This document shows, one piece after another, positions 59,220-64,000 of a DNA stretch of 64,000 nt; position 1 is the stretch's first letter; each line of letters starts with the position of its first letter. Location: NCBI RefSeq assembly GCF_008632335.1, contig NZ_VWXX01000013.1, forward strand, positions 28,160-92,159, given 5' to 3'. The notes below the pieces were generated by a model, which had not been told where the DNA came from, ran no database searches, and saw only the letters and a list, made by a program, of their open reading frames with translations. A program made the position numbers and the translations under genes. This DNA is from Thiohalocapsa marina (GTDB taxonomy: Bacteria; Pseudomonadota; Gammaproteobacteria; Chromatiales; Chromatiaceae).

Positions 59220-59977
59220 GCCTGGCCGGCTTTCTGATCGCCGCAGCGCTGTTCATCCTGGTGATCATCATCGTGGCGCTGGCGCGGTTACCGGCCGACG
59301 ATCCGAGCGCCTGCGATGCGCTCGCCACACACCCCACCGAGCGCCCGATTCGTTTCTCCATCCTGCTGCTGAGCCTGCTGGTGCTGGGTGGCGCCAGCGG
59401 TTTTGCCACCACGGCCATCGGCGAGCTGCTGGGCAACCTCGCCGCGTCGGCGGTTCTGCTCGCCGGACTGGCCTCGATGTACCACAACCGCATGCTGCTG
59501 CTGATCGGCTGCGTTGTGCTGGTACCGGCGCTGGCGACCCGCTGGACCTTCTTCTGGCTGCAGGCATCGGCGCTGGCGCCGATCTCGATCTCGTTCTCGC
59601 TCCTGTTCACCGTCTTCAATGCCGGCGCCCTGTTCCTCTACATCCAGCGCCGCGGGTCACCGACCAACGACACCGTCTACGGCGGCATCTGCGTCTACGT
59701 CCTCCTCGGTTATGCCTTCGCGCTCATCTTCATCCTGCTGGAGATGCTCGCACCCGGCTCCTTCGCCTTCGCCAGTGCCCCACCCCAAGGCACCATCGAG
59801 CTGCAAAGTCAGCTGATCTACTTCAGCTTCGTGACCTTGTCGACCCTGGGGTTCGGTGACATCACACCCGCGACACCCCCGGCGCAATCCCTGACCATGA
59901 TCGAATCCGTTGTCGGCCCGATGTTTATCGCCGTCTTCATTGCGCGCCTGGTGGGTGTGCGGACATCGCATCGCTGA
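59216..59977 (+). CDS. two-TM-pore potassium channel family protein
   Basis: 253 residues, all-membrane: an N-terminal helix (FLIAAALFILVIIIVALARLP), several further helices, then a pore region with selectivity filter TLGFGDI near residue 210 (ion_trans_2 type) between the final two helices. The filter has GFG rather than GYG, a known variant. The N-terminal helix followed by ARLPADDPSACDAL recalls the start of MnhF, which would follow MnhE in an Mrp operon, but I cannot support that further. Translationally coupled to the DUF1576-MnhE gene. Confidence 0.8.
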   Translation: MSLAGFLIAAALFILVIIIVALARLPADDPSACDALATHPTERPIRFSILLLSLLVLGGASGFATTAIGELLGNLAASAVLLAGLASMYHNRMLLLIGCVVLVPALATRWTFFWLQASALAPISISFSLLFTVFNAGALFLYIQRRGSPTNDTVYGGICVYVLLGYAFALIFILLEMLAPGSFAFASAPPQGTIELQSQLIYFSFVTLSTLGFGDITPATPPAQSLTMIESVVGPMFIAVFIARLVGVRTSHR

Positions 59978-60010
59978 CGAGCCATATTTGACTTAGGGCG
60001 ACTCCCCTAG

Positions 60011-60820
60011 CGCAATGCGGCCCAGGTTCGCGACGATCACAAGGGCGCCGCCTATGCGGGCAGGACCATGGAGTTGCCCACCGAACTGGCCTACGAAGTC
60101 GCCTTCTACCCCAAGGGGTCGAGCTTCTCCTCCCAGGCGGACCAACATGAGGCGCTGGAATACACGGCGAAGCACGCCTTCGTGTCGATCACGGCACCCG
60201 ACCCCGTCACCAAGGATCACAAGGTGGTCGAGGGCCTGAACGATCAGGGATTGAGCTTCAGTCTGCTGGCCTTCGCGAGCACCCAAGGCCCCAAGGACAT
60301 GTCGGACAAGACGCTGAAGGTCTTGTCGGCCATCGACCTGGGTAGCTGGGTGCTGTCGCAGTTCGCGACCGTCGGCGAGGTCAAGGCCGCGCTCGAAGCG
60401 CAGCCGGTGCTGGTCACAACGCTGCTTCCGCTGGACCTGCTGAGGTCGCCTTTCCACTACACCCTGCACGACGCCAGGGGCAACTCCATCGTCATCGAGT
60501 TCGCCGACGGCAAGCAGCGGGTCTACGACAACCCGCTCGGTGTCATGACCAACGGACCTGAATTCACCTGGCACCTCAACAACTACACCTTCCTGAGCAA
60601 CATCGACCGATCGGAACTGAAGCTCGGCGGCCTGCACCTCAAACAGCCGGATTCCGGGATCGCAACAGCAGGACTGCCGGCATCGAACACCTCGGTCGGT
60701 CGATTCGTGCGCGCGGTCTAATACGCCAAGTTCGCCGAGAAGGCCAAGACCCCCGATGCAGCGCTCACGACCCTGGCGCACGTCATGAACAACTTCGACC
60801 GGCCGCACCCCATGATCGCG
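60011..60820 (+). pseudogene. choloylglycine hydrolase family pseudogene
   Basis: The frame RNAAQVRDDHKGAAYAGRTMELPTELAYEVAFYPKG... RVYDNPLGVMTNGPEFTWHLNNY ... FVRAV, then TAA at 60719-60721, and in the same frame YAKFAEKAKTPDAALTTLAHVMNNFDRPH. This is the choloylglycine-hydrolase core without signal peptide. A stop precedes it, and the position of the nucleophile Cys is Arg (CGC). Two independent breaks make it inactive. It belongs to the same family as the intact gene at 45837-46973 but is a different subgroup, not a recent copy. An ATG at 60068 could express part of it, but without the catalytic residue. Confidence 0.85.
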
Positions 60821-60860
60821 AGAGTAAAGCGCAGCGTGCCCACCCCCCGTCAACCTGCGA

Positions 60861-62237
60861 TCAGCGCCGCCGCTGCCGCCAGGCACCCATCAGGCCCAGC
60901 ACAGCCGCCAGCAGGCCCAGGCCCCAGACCGAGAGGGTGGGAATCGGCACTGGCCCCGGCCCCGGACCATTCCGCTGCGCCGGGCCGCTCGGGTCATCGA
61001 TCTCACCTGGGTTCGAATTGGCATCGTAAGGACCATCATCCGCGATGACCAGGGTCGCGGTGTTCCCGGCGAGCGTCACACCGCTGGTCATCTGCACCCA
61101 CACACCGTTGATATATTTCCAATACTCCTGCCCCTCGACCGAACCGGAGAAGGTCAGCTCCACGGTGGCGCTAACGCCGGTGCAGCCGCTGAGGCTGAAA
61201 GCGACGGCATCATAGGGCATGGAAAGCCCCGTTGGCCCACCCGCAGGCGGGGCCACGACGCTAACGCTTTCGACGGTACAACCGCCCTCGGTGGCGACAA
61301 AGGTGACGGAACCGCCACCCCCATTGCCGCCGAGGGCACTGCATTGAGTGGTGCTACCACCGCCGGTGCCAGCGCAGCTCCAGGCGTGGCTGCCATTGGC
61401 CGTGGTCACCGCGCCGGCAATGCCGGCATCACAGAGCTCGGCGCTGGGCGGCTGCAAGGTGGCCACGCCGTTGGCGGTACCGCAGGCGCCGTTCTCGGCG
61501 ACCAGGCTCACGCCATAGGTATCGTCGTTCCGGGCCGTGCCGCTAAGGCTGATCCAGCCGATGTTCTCGCCCCAGACGTAGCCGCTGAAGTCACCGCTGG
61601 CCAGGTCGATGGCGGCGTTGCCATTGCTGGCGCCGAAGTTGATCCAGCCCGCGTTCTCGCTCCAGGCGTAGCCGGACAGGGCGCCGGTGTCGCTATCGCG
61701 GTTGACGCCGTAACTGTCCGCGGCAGTATTGGGGTAGGTATGCGCCCCGCCGTCGGTGTGGGTGCCCAGGCGCAGCCAGCCGAGGTTCTCGTGCCAGACG
61801 TATCCCTCCAGATGGTCGATATAGACGCTGACGCCGCCCATGCTTGGCTTGTGGTTGAGCCAGCCGGTATTCTCGCTCCAGGCCCATCTCCGACTATCGT
61901 CGATATTGATCGAATTGAGCAGAAGGTACAGCGTACTGTCCTTCTGGATGTTGTAATCCGCCAGCGTCTTACCGTTCTCAAGCTCATTGCCCGCATACGA
62001 GAGACGCTGCTGATCGGGCGGGATACCCTCCTTGTCCTGGATCTTTTGCTTGACGTTCTCGATGCTGTCCGATGGCTCAACCTCCAGGGTGAGGTGCTTG
62101 CCCGTAAGCGTCCGGACGAAGATCTGCATCGACCAAGCCGGCGTCGACACAAACAGCAGACAGAGCAGCAGCGTCAGCGGGCTCGCGAGACAGCGGCCGC
62201 GGATATGGATTCGGGTATGCCGGTGGCGCTTGTTCAT
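60861..62237 (-). CDS. secreted ubiquitin-domain protein with W-x-EN-x-GW repeats and IPTL-CTERM
   Basis: 458 residues. Sec signal peptide ([29 protein letters not shown]); if cut after AWS the mature protein starts [21 protein letters not shown], i.e. ubiquitin from its Met1. By hand alignment 56 of the first 72 ubiquitin residues match human ubiquitin. Changes include K6R, I44S, K48N and loss of the RLRGG tail (LLLNSINI). Next come four repeats ([55 protein letters not shown]), a Gly/Ser/Cys-rich middle and a beta-rich domain. The end [10 protein letters not shown] plus hydrophobic helix and RQRRR is an IPTL-CTERM sorting signal recognised by an exosortase. Likely surface-exposed. Start 62237 begins the signal peptide. 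Confidence 0.92.
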   Translation of the reverse strand: MNKRHRHTRIHIRGRCLASPLTLLLCLLFVSTPAWSMQIFVRTLTGKHLTLEVEPSDSIENVKQKIQDKEGIPPDQQRLSYAGNELENGKTLADYNIQKDSTLYLLLNSINIDDSRRWAWSENTGWLNHKPSMGGVSVYIDHLEGYVWHENLGWLRLGTHTDGGAHTYPNTAADSYGVNRDSDTGALSGYAWSENAGWINFGASNGNAAIDLASGDFSGYVWGENIGWISLSGTARNDDTYGVSLVAENGACGTANGVATLQPPSAELCDAGIAGAVTTANGSHAWSCAGTGGGSTTQCSALGGNGGGGSVTFVATEGGCTVESVSVVAPPAGGPTGLSMPYDAVAFSLSGCTGVSATVELTFSGSVEGQEYWKYINGVWVQMTSGVTLAGNTATLVIADDGPYDANSNPGEIDDPSGPAQRNGPGPGPVPIPTLSVWGLGLLAAVLGLMGAWRQRRR

Positions 62238-62312
62238 GATTGCAGACCTGAGATCAAAATTGGCAGACGTGGCCATCCATGAGATCGACCACATATCGAT
62301 GGCGCTGCGCAG

Positions 62313-62570
62313 TCAGCCTTCGTTCTGTTTGGCGATCCCCACCAGCTGCTCGCTCACGTAGAGATAACCGCGGGTGGTGGCGAAGCCGCCGGATTGGTGA
62401 CCCGGGTGCACCAGCACCTTGAGCTGCTCGAGCTCGGCGCGCCGCGCCGAGGTCTTCGTGCTGCACGCGGATGATCTCGGCGAGCTGGCGCTGCTTGTCG
62501 GCATCCTGCAAGGCAACCGCCACCGAATGCCCCGCTCTGGCCAGTTGGCCGATGTAAAGAATAAAAGCCT
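62313..62570 (-). pseudogene. frameshifted remnant, unidentified
   Basis: Joining two minus-strand frames gives EAFILYIGQLARAGHSVAVALQDADKQRQLAEIIRVQHEDLGAARR then [41 protein letters not shown] and a stop. The shift is at about 62430. The composition is protein-like and helical, but I do not recognise it. There is no start codon on the 5' side, so it is the C-terminal end of a lost gene located between the DUF1566 and ubiquitin-domain genes. Confidence 0.5.
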
Positions 62571-63374
62571 CTATTGTCCGCCTCGCACCGGCCAGACGTC
62601 GTAGGCGAGCGACTTATCGCCGAAGTTCACGTAGCCGCTGTAGAGGTTCAGGTACCAGGCGCGGCTGGTGTAGTCCGCGTAGGAGGTGGACGACCAGTTG
62701 TAGCTCGACAGCACGCCGGAGAACGGATGCCCGGACGGCAGCGCTGGATCGTATTGGCCAAAATCGACCAGGCTTTGCAGCTCCTTGATGTTGGGTAGGC
62801 GCCAGTCGCCGGCAGCCGAGCTATCACCGAGACCGCAGTCGCCGTCGGTCCCGCCGCAATCGGTACAGCCGTCATACAGTGCGTTGGCCCTGGTCAAGGC
62901 ATCGGACCAAAGCCGAGATCTGAAGCAATTGGCATCCTGCAGCCAGATCAGCCCGGTGAGGTTGTCGGTGACGGTGCCATCGCTGTTGTCGGTGAAGCGC
63001 GGGCTGGGCCAGGCGACGCCCTTCTCGAGGTCGCCATCATCGCCTGTCTCGTAGAACGCGGTCTGCCCGGTCTTGGGCACCTGAGTCGGGATGGCCTTGG
63101 CGTAGACCTCGTTCAGCGTATGCCCGGTTGGGGCGGGGCCGGCGGCTGGCTCCACAAAGGCGCCGCTGCGTCGGGTCGCCTGGGTATTGGCATCCAGCCG
63201 GTTGTAAACATCCTCCAGGGTATACATGGCACTGCCGGCGGCATCCGGTGCCGCCGGGGCATCCAGACTGCCGGCGCCGGCCGCCCCGGCGCCAAGCAGC
63301 GGCAGCACGGCACTCAGCAGCGCGACGGTTCGCCCGCCGACGCGGCGGGCGGTTGACTCGGGGCTCGGGGACAT
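62571..63374 (-). CDS. secreted DUF1566 protein
   Basis: 267 residues with a signal peptide (TVALLSAVLPLLGAGAAGAGS). After an N-terminal part with two YTL-like segments (MYTLEDVYNRLDA and HTLNEVYAKA), the DUF1566 domain covers most of the rest: FTDNSDGTVTDNLTGLIWLQDANCF, DWRLPNIKELQSLVDFGQ and the end SRAWYLNLYSGYVNFGDKSLAYDVWPVRGG. DUF1566 domains occur in secreted, often lectin-like surface proteins. Start at 63374 has AGGAG at good spacing; no IPTL tail is seen. It lies 334 bp upstream of, and is co-oriented with, the ubiquitin-domain gene. Confidence 0.85.
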   Translation of the reverse strand: MSPSPESTARRVGGRTVALLSAVLPLLGAGAAGAGSLDAPAAPDAAGSAMYTLEDVYNRLDANTQATRRSGAFVEPAAGPAPTGHTLNEVYAKAIPTQVPKTGQTAFYETGDDGDLEKGVAWPSPRFTDNSDGTVTDNLTGLIWLQDANCFRSRLWSDALTRANALYDGCTDCGGTDGDCGLGDSSAAGDWRLPNIKELQSLVDFGQYDPALPSGHPFSGVLSSYNWSSTSYADYTSRAWYLNLYSGYVNFGDKSLAYDVWPVRGGQ

Positions 63375-64000
63375 AACGGTTCTCCTATGGGATGGGCTGT
63401 TCGTCGTCGCCCCGACAGGACAGTGCGGGACGGCGGCGCGCGGTGCCGGCAGCGGCACCGCATCGAAGGGGGCTCGGCGCGGCGGGCATAGGGGGCAAGA
63501 CCCAGGCGGCCATTCGCTTGGCAGTCGGGTATCGAGGCATGCGGCGGATTGTTCGGGTGGACTGCTCGGGAGGATTGGCCCGGAGGATGGTGGGCGCTGG
63601 CCGGCATGCGGCAGCCGCTGCGTCGGCACACGCGCCTGTCCACCGGATCGCGCGTCGGGCGCGCTGGACGATCGCGCTAGCGTGCTCCGCAGCGACACGC
63701 ATGGTACGCACTACCGCGCTGCCTCAATGCTCTTATCGATGGGTGTTCGGTAATGGTGAAACAGGCGGAATGGGTCTGAGCGAGGTGCGCTCAGGGCACA
63801 AGCGCTTGACGGCGCCCATGCGTGCCGGGGGGATAAACGTCCGCACTCACTCTGAACACACATACGTGCATGGCGACCAAGGCGCGAAGTAGTCCGGGAA
63901 CAGTGTGTTGAATCGCGGCGGATTAGCCCGCATATCTCACCAGCCGAGCAGATCAATGGGGGCAAACAAGACCCCATTGCCATTCCGGCCGAACGCGTCG
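63375..64000. other. no gene identified
   Basis: After the DUF1566 start codon (upstream on the minus strand) the last 626 bases show no coding pattern or RNA I can support. Frames over 200 bp exist on both strands but have no family resemblance or ribosome-binding site. The promoter of the DUF1566 gene presumably lies here. Confidence 0.4.

Noticed and set aside
59216..59977. MnhF-like N-terminus on the potassium-channel protein
   Set aside because: A suggestive first helix only; no other MnhF feature and the rest is a channel.
63711..63983. 90-codon minus-strand frame near the right edge
   Set aside because: No ribosome-binding site, no recognisable motif, unusual composition; likely chance.

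Overview
The window is a GC-rich, gene-dense bacterial chromosome segment. Gene content and order point to a gammaproteobacterium, most likely of the order Chromatiales (purple sulfur bacteria and relatives). The evidence is the rsgA/orn/nnr/tsaE/amidase neighbourhood, parE, xseB-ispA, the homodimeric AceE with a two-lipoyl AceF, SthA, HldE/GmhA, a DsrC-family sulfur protein, and remnants of DUF29, Rpn-nuclease and group II intron elements that are common in that order. Species identity is inference.

From 1 to about 39.3 kb the content is mostly core. It holds cell-wall amidase/tsaE/nnr/orn (minus) against rsgA and an SbcCD-like pair (plus); a zone of small genes (DsrC-like, CoA-binding, EVE) broken up by a dispersed modular repeat of about 60-160 bp; parE against xseB-ispA-folE2; cinA-like and uup; an Fnr-type regulator with a NifX-like protein; a DUF2878/DUF1295/lipocalin membrane-lipid cluster; cydDC; gmhA-hldE; sthA; a CDP-alcohol phosphatidyltransferase; and the pyruvate dehydrogenase genes aceE-aceF-lpdA, interrupted by a vapBC-type toxin-antitoxin pair.

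From about 39.3 to 45 kb is a decayed mobile zone: a palindromic repeat, a frameshifted DUF29 gene, a group II intron with its reverse transcriptase, a Fic-like remnant, two intact Rpn-type nucleases plus a remnant of a third, and a truncated ribbon-helix-helix antitoxin.

From 45 to 64 kb is an accessory surface and envelope region. It has a secreted alpha/beta hydrolase, a choloylglycine-hydrolase-family amidase, a ~2440-residue glycine-rich autotransporter with its own response regulator and 7TMR-DISM histidine kinase, a DUF1576-MnhE fusion transporter with an overlapping potassium-channel gene, and a dead paralogue of the amidase. Next to that lies the most striking gene: a secreted protein whose mature N-terminus is a near-perfect ubiquitin domain, followed by W-x-EN-x-GW repeats and an IPTL-CTERM surface-sorting tail. 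A frameshifted remnant and a secreted DUF1566 protein follow. Three 10-bp tandem repeats lie just upstream of a possible -10 element of the autotransporter gene, so the adjacent two-component system probably controls it.
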